A stretch of DNA of 32,590 nucleotides from positions 1-32,590 of the forward strand of contig NZ_JAGXJN010000057.1 of assembly GCF_019091455.1 (NCBI RefSeq). The letters are read 5' to 3'. The DNA is from Chitinophaga sp. GbtcB8. GTDB taxonomy: Bacteria; Bacteroidota; Bacteroidia; Chitinophagales; Chitinophagaceae. The first letter of the stretch is position 1. The number at the start of each line of letters is the position of its first letter. Made by a program: the position numbers and the translations under genes. A model generated the notes under the pieces. The model was not told the DNA's origin, searched no databases, and saw only the letters and a program-made list of their open reading frames with translations. Below are positions 16,413 through 26,161 of this stretch, piece after piece.

Positions 16413-17135
16413 TCAGTTGTTTTGCAGTTTCCACATTTTAAAGCGGGTCTTATCCGTAGCCGTACCGGTAGTAACCAGGGTATACACCTTACCGGAATCG
16501 GCCTGGAACGGGAAGGTACCCAGCACCAGCGATGAATCACGGAAATTAAAATCTACCTGGTAAGGATTGGCCCGTATTTCCGGTGATGAGGTGGCAGCGC
16601 CATAAGCAATGCCGTCAAAGATCCGTAAGGTATCATTAGTGCCCCAGCGGATCCTGAAATCCAGGGCCAGCGGCTGCTGGTTACCCCTGGTCCCTGTTTT
16701 ATAATAGGTATCACACAGGTTCACCACCCGTATGCGGGCATTGGCCGGTGCAGAAGGTGGTGCAAGATCGTCCTCTAAAACCACCAGCTGCAGCACATTC
16801 AGGTGGTTTTTGCAAAGCAGCGCAGACAGGTGTTTGCCATTACGCAGGTTCAGCTCCCCGCCCAGAATAGGTGCCGTGCTGCCGGCAGCGTATACGTAAA
16901 AGCTGTATTTCTGTGCGCGGAACTGCTTATACTGCGTGTTTTCTCCATACCCCAGGTTGCTGCCCAGGGTAACGGTATCCAGCTTAAAATCAAAGTGGGC
17001 GGTATTGCTGTCAACAAACTGGTATACCCGTACACTGGCACTGGTATCCGGCAGGTCGGAATCGCTGTCTTTACCGCAGGCCACGGCGGCTGCCAGCAGG
17101 AATATGATCAACGCAGGGCGTATCCATTTTTTCAT
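16413..17135 (-). CDS. DUF4397-like lipoprotein
   Basis: The start at 17135 gives MKKWIRPALIIFLLAAAVAC, a clean lipoprotein signal with Cys 20; a start at 17168 would add 11 residues ahead of the signal and was not used. The mature 220 residues are beta-rich: SVRVYQFVDSNTAHFDFKLD, YSFYVYAAGSTAPILGGELNL and ARIRVVNLCDTY resemble DUF4397 repeats. The acidic stretch after the Cys (GKDSDSDLPD) may favour surface export in Bacteroidota. No enzymatic motif. It lies between the rpoC terminator and the OmpH-like gene, and its role is unknown. Confidence 0.8.
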   Translation of the reverse strand: MKKWIRPALIIFLLAAAVACGKDSDSDLPDTSASVRVYQFVDSNTAHFDFKLDTVTLGSNLGYGENTQYKQFRAQKYSFYVYAAGSTAPILGGELNLRNGKHLSALLCKNHLNVLQLVVLEDDLAPPSAPANARIRVVNLCDTYYKTGTRGNQQPLALDFRIRWGTNDTLRIFDGIAYGAATSSPEIRANPYQVDFNFRDSSLVLGTFPFQADSGKVYTLVTTGTATDKTRFKMWKLQNN

Positions 17136-17192
17136 TTCGTAACAACAGTCTAGTACGCAAAGTAACACGTTTTAATGTAATAACTACGCACA

Positions 17193-17224
17193 AAAAAGTC
17201 CTGCCGTTACTGGCAGGACTTTTT
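17193..17224. terminator. Terminator of the rpl-rpo operon
   Basis: AGTCCTGCC-GTTACT-GGCAGGACT (17197-17220) forms a 9-bp G+C-rich stem, extended by A-run/T-run pairs on both sides. It works in either direction. It begins 20 bases beyond the rpoC stop codon, at the right place to end the operon. Confidence 0.92.
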
Positions 17225-17244
17225 CATTTTTATGCATGATTCGT

Positions 17245-20200
17245 TTATTCTTCTTCATCAAACTGGAACACTTCCTTGGAAGATGACAGGATATCATATT
17301 CTTCTTTGGAACCAACGATCATATTCTCAAACTCGCGCAAACCGGTACCGGCCGGGATCAGGTGACCCGTGATCACGTTCTCTTTCAGGCCCAGCATATC
17401 ATCTGTTTTACCGTTGATGGCTGCAGATGACAATACTTTGGTGGTTTCCTGGAAGGACGCAGCGGAGATCCAGCTATGCGTACCCAGTGACGCTTTGGTA
17501 ATACCCAGCAGCAGCGGGCTGGAGGTAGCCGGATTGGCATCGCGGTATTCTACCAGCTTCTTATCTGCACGGCGCAGCAGGGAGTTTTCTTCCCGCACCT
17601 GGCGCAGGGTCACGATCTGACCTGCTTTCATGTTGCCGGATTCACCTGCTTCTGTTATTACCTTCTTGTCAAAGATGTGATCGTTCTCTTCAAAGAATTC
17701 AAATTTATCCGTGGTATCTCCCTCCAGGAAGCGGGTATCTCCCGGATCCTCGATGGTTACCTTACGCATCATCTGGCGTACGATCACTTCAATGTGTTTA
17801 TCATTGATCTTCACACCCTGTAAACGGTATACTTCCTGTATCTCGTTCACCAGGTATTCCTGTACGGCAAAAGGTCCTTTGATAGACAGGATATCCGCCG
17901 GGGTAATAGACCCGTCAGACAGCGCAGTACCAGCCTTCACAAAGTCACCGTCCTGTACCAGAATGTGACGGGTTAAAGGCACCAGGTATTTTTTCACCTG
18001 GCTCTCACGGCTTTCGATGATGATCTCGCGGTTACCACGTTTAATGTTACCAAAGGTTACCACACCATCTATTTCAGATACAATGGCAGGGTTGCTCGGG
18101 TTACGGGCTTCAAACAGCTCCGTTACACGCGGCAGACCACCGGTGATATCACGCAGCTTACCCAGCACACGCGGTATCTTCACAATTACCTGGCCGGCCC
18201 TTACGGATTCTCCTTCATCTATTACGATGTGGGAGCCTACCGGTAAGTTGTAAGATTTAACCTCTTTGTTACCTTCTATTACGATGGACGGGATCTTGTT
18301 CTTATCCTTGGTTTCAATTACCACTTTCTCACGGTGACCGGTTTGTTCGTCAGCTTCTTCACGGAAGGTGATACCTTCTATGATGCTATCGAAACGTACG
18401 GAACCCGCAATTTCAGATACGATAACGGCGTTGAACGGATCCCAGGTGCAGATCACATCTCCCTTGGCTACCTTCTGCCCGTCTTTAACCAGCAGGGTAG
18501 AACCGTAAGGAATGTTGTTGGTGATCAGCAGGCGGTCGTTCTTAACGTCCATGATACGCAGCTCACCCGTACGGCCAATTACTACCTGTACTTTATCACC
18601 ATCGTTATTTTCGTAGGTGGTAGTACGTAAGCCATCGAATTGTACGGTACCGTCAAACTTGGCTGGCAGTGCAGATTCTACTGAAGTAGAACCGGCCACA
18701 CCACCCACGTGGAAGGTACGCAGTGTAAGCTGTGTACCCGGTTCACCGATGGACTGGGCGGCGATGATACCTACGGCATCACCTCTTTGCGCCAGGTAAC
18801 CGGTTGCCAGGTTCTTACCGTAACATTTCACGCACACGCCCCTGCGGCTTTCGCAGGTTAATACGGAGCGGATCTCTACGGTTTCTATGGCGCTTTCTTC
18901 TATACGGTGTGCAATTTCTTCTGTGATCTCTCCACCGGCAGCTACGATCAGCTCTTCATCGTTCAGCGGATCAAATACGTCGTGCAGGGAAGTTCTGCCC
19001 AGGATACGGTCGTACAGCGGTTCTACCACTTCTTCGTTATCCTTCAGTGCAGTAGTGGCAATACCACGCAGGGTACCGCAATCTTCTTCTGTGATCACCA
19101 CGTCCTGTGCCACATCCACCAGACGGCGGGTCAGGTAACCGGCATCCGCTGTTTTCAACGCGGTATCTGCCAGACCTTTACGCGCACCGTGCGTAGAGAT
19201 GAAATACTCCAATACGTTCAGACCATCTTTAAAGTTAGACAGGATGGGGTTCTCAATGATCTCAGAACCGGTAGAGCCACTCTTACGCGGCTTGGCCATC
19301 AATCCTCTCAAACCAGCCAGCTGTTTGATCTGCTGTTTGGAACCACGGGCACCGGAATCCAGCATCATGTACACAGAGTTAAAGCCCTGTTTGTCTGTTG
19401 CCAGCTCGCGTATAAGCGTTTCCGTTACCTTGGTATCCGCACGGGACCAGATATCAATGATCTGGTTATAACGTTCGTTATTGGTGATCAGACCCATGTT
19501 GTAGTTATCCCACACTTCATCCACTTCAGAGGCAGCGCCATCGATCATGTGCTGTTTCACTTCAGGGATGATCAGGTCATTGATGTTAAAGGACAAACCA
19601 CCGCGGAATGCCGTACGGAATCCAAGTGTCTTGATATCATCCAGGAACTTGGCCGTTTTCGGAATGTCGGTGTATTTGATAATGTCGCCGATGATCTCAC
19701 GCAGTGATTTCTTGGTCAGCAGCGCATTCACATAACCAGCTTCTTTTGGAACAAACTGGTTAAAGATCACACGGCCTACAGTAGTTTCTATCAGTTTGTG
19801 CTCCAGCACGCCTGCAGCTACGTTACGCACCCAGGCTTTCACCTTGATGTGCGCGTGCAGGTCGGCCTTGCCTTCGTTATGGGCAATGATCACTTCTTCT
19901 GCAGAGTAAAAGGCTTTACCCTCTCCCTGAACTTTTTCAGCTTCAGTAGATTTTTTGCCCTTACTGATGTAGTACAATCCCAATACCATGTCCTGAGAAG
20001 GCAGCGTGATAGGCGTACCGTTCTGCGGGTTCAGGATGTTGTGGGATGACAGCATCAGCAGCTGGGCTTCCAGTACGGCCGCGTTGCTCAAAGGCACGTG
20101 TACCGCCATCTGGTCACCGTCAAAGTCGGCGTTGAACGCACTACACACCAGGGGGTGCAGCTGTATCGCCTTACCTTCTACCAGCTTAGGCTGGAAGGCC

Positions 20201-21546
20201 TGGATAGACAGACGGTGCAAGGTAGGAGCACGGTTTAACATCACCGGGTGGCCTTTCAGCACATTTTCCAGGATGTCCCAAACCACTGCTTCTTTTCTAT
20301 CAACAAGTTTCTTTGCAGATTTAACGGTCTTAACAATACCTCTTTCGATCAGCTTACGGATAATGAACGGTTTGAACAGTTCAGCAGCCATATCTTTCGG
20401 TAAACCGCATTCGTGCAGCTTCAGCTCAGGACCTACCACGATAACGGAACGGCCGGAGTAGTCCACACGTTTACCTAACAGGTTCTGACGGAAACGGCCT
20501 TGTTTACCTTTCAGCACATCGGAGAGTGATTTCAGGGCACGGCCGCCTTCTGCCTTCACCGCGTTGGATTTGCGGGAGTTATCGAACAGGGAATCCACGG
20601 CTTCCTGCAGCATACGTTTTTCGTTACGCAGGATCACCTCAGGCGCCTTGATCTCTATCAGACGTTTAAGACGGTTGTTACGGATAATTACCCGGCGGTA
20701 CAGGTCGTTCAGGTCAGAAGACGCAAAACGGCCGCCATCCAGGGGAACTAAGGGACGCAGCTCCGGCGGAACTACGGGGATGTATTGCATCACCATCCAT
20801 TCCGGATGATTTTCTACACGGGTATTGGCTTCACGGAAAGCTTCCACTACGCTCAAACGTTTTAAGGCTTCTGCCTTACGTTGCTGGGAAGTTTCAGTTG
20901 CAGCCTGGTTACGCAGCTGGTAAGAAAGGCTGTCCAGGTCAATACGGGCCAGCATCATTTCTACCGCTTCAGCACCCATGCGGGCAATGAACTTGTTGGG
21001 ATCTTCATCCGGCAACAGCTGATTGTCCTTAGGCAGGGTATCCAGTATATCCAGGTATTCTTCTTCAGTCAGCAGGTCGCCATAGTTCATTCCTTTTTCC
21101 TGCTTGGCGCCCGCCTGTATAACCACGTATCTTTCATAGTATACAATGGTTTCCAGTTTTTTGGACGACATACCCAGCAGGTAGCCTATTTTATTCGGCA
21201 GGGATTTGAAGTACCAGATGTGCACCACAGGCACCACCAGGCGGATGTGGCCCATTCTTTCACGACGTACTTTCTTTTCCGTTACTTCCACACCACAGCG
21301 GTCGCACACAATACCCTTATAACGGATACGCTTATATTTTCCGCAATAGCATTCATAGTCCTTTACAGGGCCAAATATCCTTTCACAGAATAAACCATCA
21401 CGCTCCGGCTTGTAAGTACGGTAGTTGATGGTTTCCGGTTTCAGCACTTCCCCGTAAGAGCGCTCCAGGATTGTATCCGGAGAGGCCAGACTGATGGTTA
21501 TGCTGCTAAAATTTGATTTAGGACGATTTTCTTTCTTAATGGCCAT
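17245..21546 (-). CDS. rpoC: DNA-directed RNA polymerase subunit beta'
   Basis: The 1433-residue subunit is complete. The N-terminal zinc site uses C66, C68, C81 and C84 (CYCGKY and CDRCG). The catalytic Mg motif NADFDGDQMAVH is near residue 470, and a second cysteine cluster CESRRGVCVKCYGKN is near residue 900. It ends EVFQFDEEE. It forms the active centre of RNA polymerase with the beta subunit. It starts 117 bases after rpoB; that spacer holds a repeat-derived hairpin. Length and gene order are normal for the phylum. It is the last gene of the operon, closed by the terminator at 17193-17224. Confidence 0.99.
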   Translation of the reverse strand: MAIKKENRPKSNFSSITISLASPDTILERSYGEVLKPETINYRTYKPERDGLFCERIFGPVKDYECYCGKYKRIRYKGIVCDRCGVEVTEKKVRRERMGHIRLVVPVVHIWYFKSLPNKIGYLLGMSSKKLETIVYYERYVVIQAGAKQEKGMNYGDLLTEEEYLDILDTLPKDNQLLPDEDPNKFIARMGAEAVEMMLARIDLDSLSYQLRNQAATETSQQRKAEALKRLSVVEAFREANTRVENHPEWMVMQYIPVVPPELRPLVPLDGGRFASSDLNDLYRRVIIRNNRLKRLIEIKAPEVILRNEKRMLQEAVDSLFDNSRKSNAVKAEGGRALKSLSDVLKGKQGRFRQNLLGKRVDYSGRSVIVVGPELKLHECGLPKDMAAELFKPFIIRKLIERGIVKTVKSAKKLVDRKEAVVWDILENVLKGHPVMLNRAPTLHRLSIQAFQPKLVEGKAIQLHPLVCSAFNADFDGDQMAVHVPLSNAAVLEAQLLMLSSHNILNPQNGTPITLPSQDMVLGLYYISKGKKSTEAEKVQGEGKAFYSAEEVIIAHNEGKADLHAHIKVKAWVRNVAAGVLEHKLIETTVGRVIFNQFVPKEAGYVNALLTKKSLREIIGDIIKYTDIPKTAKFLDDIKTLGFRTAFRGGLSFNINDLIIPEVKQHMIDGAASEVDEVWDNYNMGLITNNERYNQIIDIWSRADTKVTETLIRELATDKQGFNSVYMMLDSGARGSKQQIKQLAGLRGLMAKPRKSGSTGSEIIENPILSNFKDGLNVLEYFISTHGARKGLADTALKTADAGYLTRRLVDVAQDVVITEEDCGTLRGIATTALKDNEEVVEPLYDRILGRTSLHDVFDPLNDEELIVAAGGEITEEIAHRIEESAIETVEIRSVLTCESRRGVCVKCYGKNLATGYLAQRGDAVGIIAAQSIGEPGTQLTLRTFHVGGVAGSTSVESALPAKFDGTVQFDGLRTTTYENNDGDKVQVVIGRTGELRIMDVKNDRLLITNNIPYGSTLLVKDGQKVAKGDVICTWDPFNAVIVSEIAGSVRFDSIIEGITFREEADEQTGHREKVVIETKDKNKIPSIVIEGNKEVKSYNLPVGSHIVIDEGESVRAGQVIVKIPRVLGKLRDITGGLPRVTELFEARNPSNPAIVSEIDGVVTFGNIKRGNREIIIESRESQVKKYLVPLTRHILVQDGDFVKAGTALSDGSITPADILSIKGPFAVQEYLVNEIQEVYRLQGVKINDKHIEVIVRQMMRKVTIEDPGDTRFLEGDTTDKFEFFEENDHIFDKKVITEAGESGNMKAGQIVTLRQVREENSLLRRADKKLVEYRDANPATSSPLLLGITKASLGTHSWISAASFQETTKVLSSAAINGKTDDMLGLKENVITGHLIPAGTGLREFENMIVGSKEEYDILSSSKEVFQFDEEE

Positions 21547-21553
21547 CTTTATT

Positions 21554-21663
21554 TAGCTTTTAGCTGTTAGCCTCTAGCTGTTGGCTATTGGCAAATATGT
21601 TTCCTCAACTATTTCAAAGCTATTGGCCGATCGCTAACTGCTAACGGCCAATAGCTAAAAGCT
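21554..21663. repeat. Intergenic inverted repeat in the rpoB-rpoC spacer (TAGC family)
   Basis: The spacer is almost wholly made of variants of TTAGCTNTTAGC. A left arm (21554-21592) begins TAGCTTTTAGCTGTTAGCC, and the right arm (21616-21663) ends GGCCAATAGCTAAAAGCT, its near-inverse. The right edge touches the rpoB stop codon. A similar unit occurs at 26107-26160. In the transcript it would fold into a long imperfect hairpin between the two polymerase genes. Confidence 0.7.
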
Positions 21664-24600
21664 TTATTCAAACTTCAGGTCCAGACCCAGACCACGCAGC
21701 TCATGGATCAATACGTTAAAGGATTCAGGCACACCGGCTTTCGGTATGTTGTCGCCCTTAACAATGGCTTCATAAGCTTTTGCACGGCCTACAATGTCAT
21801 CAGATTTAATAGTGAGCAGTTCCTGCAGGATGTTGGATGCACCGTATGCTTCCAAAGCCCACACTTCCATTTCACCAAAACGCTGACCACCGAATTGTGC
21901 CTTACCACCCAACGGCTGTTGAGTAATTAAGCTGTAGGGGCCTATAGAACGGGCGTGCATCTTATCATCTACCATGTGGCTTAATTTCAGCATGTAGATC
22001 ACGCCTACGGTAGCTTTCTGGTGGAAACGCTCGCCGGTTTCACCGTCGTGCAGGTAAGTATGGCCAAAGCTGGGCAATGCAGCCTTGGTAATAAATTCAG
22101 CTATTTCTTCTGTAGTGGCGCCGTCAAAGATGGGGGTTGCAAAACGCACACCCAGCTTCAGACCGGCCCAGCCTAATACGGTTTCATAGATCTGACCCAG
22201 GTTCATACGGGAAGGTACGCCCAGCGGGTTCAGTACAATGTCTACCGGAGTACCGTCGTTCAGGAACGGCATGTCTTCATCACGCACGATCTTGGCTACA
22301 ATACCCTTGTTACCGTGGCGGCCCGCCATCTTATCACCCACTTTCAGCTTACGCTTGCTGGCCAGGTATACTTTCGCCAGTTTCAGCACGCCTGCAGGCA
22401 GCTCATCACCAATTGAAATGTTGAACTTTTCACGTTTGTAACGGCCCAGCTCTTCATTGTACTTGATGTTGTAGTTATGCAGCAGCCAGTTGATCTGGTC
22501 GTTGGTAGTATCATCGGTGGTCCAGCCCAGCGGGTTTACATTCTGGAAGTCCACGTTAGCCAGGTTCTTCTGGGAGAACTTGGAGCCTTTGGAGATCAGC
22601 ACTTCACCGTAGGTGTTGGTGATACCGGCAGAGGTTTTATCCTTCAGCAGTACGAGCAGCTTGCTCATCAGCACTTCCAGCAGGTCTTCCTCGTTCTTCT
22701 GGTGAACTTTTTCCAGTTTTTCCAGCGCCGCTTTTTCACGGGTCTTGGAGTTCTTATCTTTTTTGGCGCGGCTGAACAATTTCTTGTCAATTACCACACC
22801 TTCTGTGCTCGGGGGCGCTTTCAGGGAAGCGTCTTTCGCATCCGATGCTTTATCACCAAAGATGGCGCGTAGCAGCTTTTCTTCCGGAGAAGGATCAGAT
22901 TCACCGCGGGGGGTGATCTTACCGATCAGGATATCGCCTTCTTTAATATGGGCGCCTACACGGATAATACCGTTCTGATCCAGGTCTTTGGTAGCTTCTT
23001 CGCTCACGTTCGGGATATCCGGCGTCAGCTCTTCTTCACCCAGCTTGGTATCACGTACTTCCAGCTCATATTCATCAATGTGGATGGAAGTGAACAGGTC
23101 TTCACGTGCCACACGCTCAGAGATCACGATGGCATCCTCAAAGTTGTAACCTTTCCAGGGCATGAACGCCACTTTCAGGTTACGGCCCAGGGCCAGCTCA
23201 CCGCCACGGGTAGCATAACCTTCGGTCAGGAAGTCGCCTTCTGCCAGGTGCTGTCCTTTCTTAACGCAGGGGCGCAGGTTGATACAGGTGCTCTGGTTGG
23301 TTTTAACGAACTTGGTCAAACGATAGATCTTCAGATCGTCTTCAAAGCTCACCAGCTTCTGCATCTCGTCACGCTCGTAGCGTACATGTATTTCGTTGGC
23401 ATCTACAAACTCTACCACGCCTTTACCTTCAGAAGTGATCTGCAGGCGGCTGTCGCGGGCTGCTTTCGCTTCCAGACCGGTACCTACAATAGGTACTTCC
23501 GGAGCGATCAGCGGTACGGCCTGACGTTGCATGTTCGATCCCATCAATGCACGGTTGGCATCATCATGTTCCAGGAAGGGGATCAGGGAGGCGCTCAAAC
23601 CTACGATCTGGTTCGGAGCTACGTCCATGTATTCCACTTCTTCACGGTCCAGGATGGGGAAATCACCGGTTTCGCGGGATTTTACCTTATCATTTACAAA
23701 AGCGCCTTTCTCATCCAGCTCCGCATTGGCCTGGGCTATTTTCACCAGGTCTTCCTCTTCAGCGCTCAGGAATTGTACTTTGGTCATTTCTACCTTACCG
23801 TCTTTTACTTTACGGTAGGGCGTTTCAATGAAGCCCATATCATTTACCTTGGCGTGTACGCACAGGGTAGAGATCAGACCGATGTTGGGACCTTCCGGTG
23901 TTTCAATGGTACACAGGCGGCCGTAGTGGCTATAGTGTACGTCACGCACCTCAAAGCCGGCTCTTTCACGACTCAAACCGCCGGGGCCCAGCGCGGAGAT
24001 ACGACGCTTGTGCGTGATCTCAGACAGCGGGTTGGTCTGGTCAAGGAACTGTGACAGCTGGGAGGTACCAAAGAAGGAGTTGATCACGGAGGACAAGGTC
24101 CTGGCGTTGATCAGATCTACCGGGGTGAACACCTCATTGTCACGCACGTTCATACGTTCGCGGATGGTACGGGCCATACGGGCCAGACCAACGCCGAACT
24201 GGGCGTACAGCTGTTCGCCCACCGTACGTACACGGCGGTTGCTCAGGTGATCGATATCATCTATTTCAGCTTTACCATTGGTCAGTTGTACCAGGTATTT
24301 GATGATGGCAATGATATCTTCTTTGGTCAGTACCTTCATATCCAGGGGCGTGGGTAATCCCAGCTTCCTGTTGATCTTGTACCGGCCTACATCACCCAGG
24401 TCGTAACGTTTATCGGAAAAGAATAATTTATCAATGATGCCCCTTGCGGTTTCATCATCCGGCGCATCAGCACCGCGCAGCTGGCGGTAGATGTGCTGAA
24501 CGGCTTCCAGCTCGGAGTTAGATGTGTCCTTGTTTAATGTATTGTAGATGATGGAGAAATCGCCGCTCACCTCTTCTTTCTGCACGAACACGCTTTTCAC

Positions 24601-25473
24601 ACCCATATCTACAATGGTTTCAATATTGGCTTCATCCAGGATGCTATCGCGTTCCAGCATGATCTCATTACGCTCAATACTTACTACCTCACCGGTGTCT
24701 TCATCCACAAAGTCTTCTACCCAGCTTCTTAACACACGGGCAGCCAGCTTTTTGCCGGCATATTTATCCAGACTTTTTTTGTCTGCTTTAACCTCATCCG
24801 CCATGCCGAAAAGCTGCAGGATGTCTTTATCTGTTTCGTAACCAATGGCACGTAACAGGGTGGTAACCGGGAATTTCTTCTTACGGTCTATATAGGCGTA
24901 CATCACGTTATTGATGTCCGTAGCAAACTCCATCCAGGCGCCCTTGAACGGGATCACCCGGGCAGAGTAGATCTTTGTTCCGTTCGGATGTATGGATTGT
25001 CCAAAGAACACACCAGGTGAGCGATGCAGCTGGGATACAACCACGCGCTCAGCACCATTGATCACGAAAGTTCCTCTCGGGGTCATGTAAGGAATGTTCC
25101 CTAAGAACACGTCCTGTACAATGGTCTGGAAGTCTACGTGCTCCTCATCATTACAGCTCAGGCGCAGTTTGGCCTTCAGCGGTACGGAGTAGGTAAGCCC
25201 TCTTTCTATACACTCTTCAATCGTGTAACGCGGCGGATCTACGAAGTAGTCCAGGAACTCCAGATTAAAGATATTTCGTGTATCCGTAATCGGGAAGTTC
25301 TCTTTAAATACTTTAAAAAGGCCTTCGTTGTTCCGCTTATCTGGTGTGGTTTCTAACTGGAAGAAATCCTTGAAAGATTGAATTTGGATAGCCAACAGAT
25401 CCGGTGTCTCAGTCACTTGTTTGATCTTTCCAAAATTAACTCTTTCGTTTGCTTGGGCTTGTTTTAGAGACAT
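21664..25473 (-). CDS. rpoB: DNA-directed RNA polymerase subunit beta
   Basis: The 1269-residue subunit is complete. The rifampicin-binding cluster is near residues 465-495, with FGTSQLSQFLDQTNPLSEI then THKRRISALGPGG; the positions where common resistance changes occur (Asp in LDQ, His in THKRR, Ser in RRIS) are wild type. The HGNKG motif AGRHGNKGIVAKI is near residue 1060 and the C-terminus has FGGQRFGEMEVWALEAYGA. It pairs with beta' to form the polymerase. Its start lies 189 bases after the rplL stop, behind an attenuator-like hairpin, and rpoC follows on the same strand. Confidence 0.99.
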   Translation of the reverse strand: MSLKQAQANERVNFGKIKQVTETPDLLAIQIQSFKDFFQLETTPDKRNNEGLFKVFKENFPITDTRNIFNLEFLDYFVDPPRYTIEECIERGLTYSVPLKAKLRLSCNDEEHVDFQTIVQDVFLGNIPYMTPRGTFVINGAERVVVSQLHRSPGVFFGQSIHPNGTKIYSARVIPFKGAWMEFATDINNVMYAYIDRKKKFPVTTLLRAIGYETDKDILQLFGMADEVKADKKSLDKYAGKKLAARVLRSWVEDFVDEDTGEVVSIERNEIMLERDSILDEANIETIVDMGVKSVFVQKEEVSGDFSIIYNTLNKDTSNSELEAVQHIYRQLRGADAPDDETARGIIDKLFFSDKRYDLGDVGRYKINRKLGLPTPLDMKVLTKEDIIAIIKYLVQLTNGKAEIDDIDHLSNRRVRTVGEQLYAQFGVGLARMARTIRERMNVRDNEVFTPVDLINARTLSSVINSFFGTSQLSQFLDQTNPLSEITHKRRISALGPGGLSRERAGFEVRDVHYSHYGRLCTIETPEGPNIGLISTLCVHAKVNDMGFIETPYRKVKDGKVEMTKVQFLSAEEEDLVKIAQANAELDEKGAFVNDKVKSRETGDFPILDREEVEYMDVAPNQIVGLSASLIPFLEHDDANRALMGSNMQRQAVPLIAPEVPIVGTGLEAKAARDSRLQITSEGKGVVEFVDANEIHVRYERDEMQKLVSFEDDLKIYRLTKFVKTNQSTCINLRPCVKKGQHLAEGDFLTEGYATRGGELALGRNLKVAFMPWKGYNFEDAIVISERVAREDLFTSIHIDEYELEVRDTKLGEEELTPDIPNVSEEATKDLDQNGIIRVGAHIKEGDILIGKITPRGESDPSPEEKLLRAIFGDKASDAKDASLKAPPSTEGVVIDKKLFSRAKKDKNSKTREKAALEKLEKVHQKNEEDLLEVLMSKLLVLLKDKTSAGITNTYGEVLISKGSKFSQKNLANVDFQNVNPLGWTTDDTTNDQINWLLHNYNIKYNEELGRYKREKFNISIGDELPAGVLKLAKVYLASKRKLKVGDKMAGRHGNKGIVAKIVRDEDMPFLNDGTPVDIVLNPLGVPSRMNLGQIYETVLGWAGLKLGVRFATPIFDGATTEEIAEFITKAALPSFGHTYLHDGETGERFHQKATVGVIYMLKLSHMVDDKMHARSIGPYSLITQQPLGGKAQFGGQRFGEMEVWALEAYGASNILQELLTIKSDDIVGRAKAYEAIVKGDNIPKAGVPESFNVLIHELRGLGLDLKFE

Positions 25474-25604
25474 ATTCGAAGTTAGCAGTTATATGACTTA
25501 TAAAATTGTGAGCTAAATTTCACAACGTAAATCCTTGAAGTTAAGATTTCTTAGTCAATATACCATCAAAAGGTGCTAAAAAAGACAACTTTCCCAAAGG
25601 GATA

Positions 25605-25637
25605 AAGGCCAAAAGTGCTGGATGCACTTTTGACCTT
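25605..25637 (-). terminator. Attenuator-like hairpin between rplL and rpoB
   Basis: Read on the minus strand, AAGGTCAAAAGTGC-ATCCA-GCACTTTTGGCCTT makes a 14-bp stem with one G-U pair. It begins 25 bases beyond the rplL stop. Only a short T-rich stretch (TTTATCCC) follows, so termination should be partial. Enterobacteria have an attenuator and an RNase III site in the same spacer that lower rpoBC expression relative to the ribosomal proteins; the same role is inferred here. Confidence 0.7.
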
Positions 25638-25662
25638 AAATGAGGTATAATTAAGCAAAGAA

Positions 25663-26037
25663 TTACTGAATCTCAACGTCAGCGCCTGCTTCAGTCAGCT
25701 TAGCTTTCAGATCTTCTGCCTCAGCCTTGTTAACGCCTTCTTTAACCGGTTTCGGTGCACCGTCTACCAGTTCTTTGGCTTCTTTCAGACCCAGACCAGT
25801 CAGATCTTTTACGATCTTAACTACGTTCAGCTTGCTGGCGCCAGCAGCTTTCAGAATAACGTTGAAGGAAGTTTTTTCTTCAGCAGCAGCAGCTCCGCCA
25901 CCACCATCACCAGAAACTACTACTGCAGCAGCAGCAGGTTCAATGCCGTACTCAGATTTCAGTACGTCAGCCAGTTCTTGTACTTCCTTAACAGTTAAGC
26001 CTACTAATTGTTCGGCCAATGCTTTTACGTCTGCCAT
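25663..26037 (-). CDS. rplL: 50S ribosomal protein L7/L12
   Basis: The 124-residue protein has the N-terminal dimerisation and L10-binding helices (residues 1-35, LAEQLVGLTVKEVQELADVLK), an Ala/Gly-rich flexible hinge (about 36-52), and the C-terminal domain with KTSFNVILKAAGASKLNVVKIVK and GLGLKEAKELVDGAPKPVKEGV, which contacts translation factors. Length is normal. It sits in the L10-L7/L12 pair, with rplJ 124 bases upstream; the spacer is filled by a TAGC-family repeat. Confidence 0.98.
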   Translation of the reverse strand: MADVKALAEQLVGLTVKEVQELADVLKSEYGIEPAAAAVVVSGDGGGGAAAAEEKTSFNVILKAAGASKLNVVKIVKDLTGLGLKEAKELVDGAPKPVKEGVNKAEAEDLKAKLTEAGADVEIQ

Positions 26038-26106
26038 TTGTATAATGTTTTTGATAGTTTTTTTAAATGTTGTTTATAGAGTGACTTGGAAGCCTAATTT
26101 GTGAGC

Positions 26107-26160
26107 AGTTAGCTTTTAGCGCTTAGCTGTTAGCGTTGTGTTTTGCTAAAGGCTAATAGC
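26107..26160. repeat. Intergenic repeat in the rplJ-rplL spacer (TAGC family)
   Basis: AGTTAGCTTTTAGCGCTTAG and following bases (26107-26134) face a near-inverse GCTAAAGGCTAATAGC (26145-26160). The right edge reaches the rplJ stop codon, as in the rpoB-rpoC copy; both end in the same TAGC-rich sequence beside TTTATT. An imperfect hairpin can form in the mRNA. Confidence 0.65.
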
Positions 26161-26161
26161 T

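Noticed and set aside
17136..17168. Extended N-terminus of the DUF4397-like lipoprotein
   Set aside because: It would place 11 residues ahead of a clean lipoprotein signal starting at 17135.
18907..24054. Long plus-strand open frames opposite rpoC and rpoB
   Set aside because: They are antisense to strongly conserved polymerase genes and their translations show no family motif.
24000..24100. Rifampicin-resistance change in rpoB
   Set aside because: The key Asp, His and Ser positions of the cluster are wild type.
21554..26160. TAGC repeats as a CRISPR array
   Set aside because: Units are short, variable and partly inverted, without unique spacers or cas genes.
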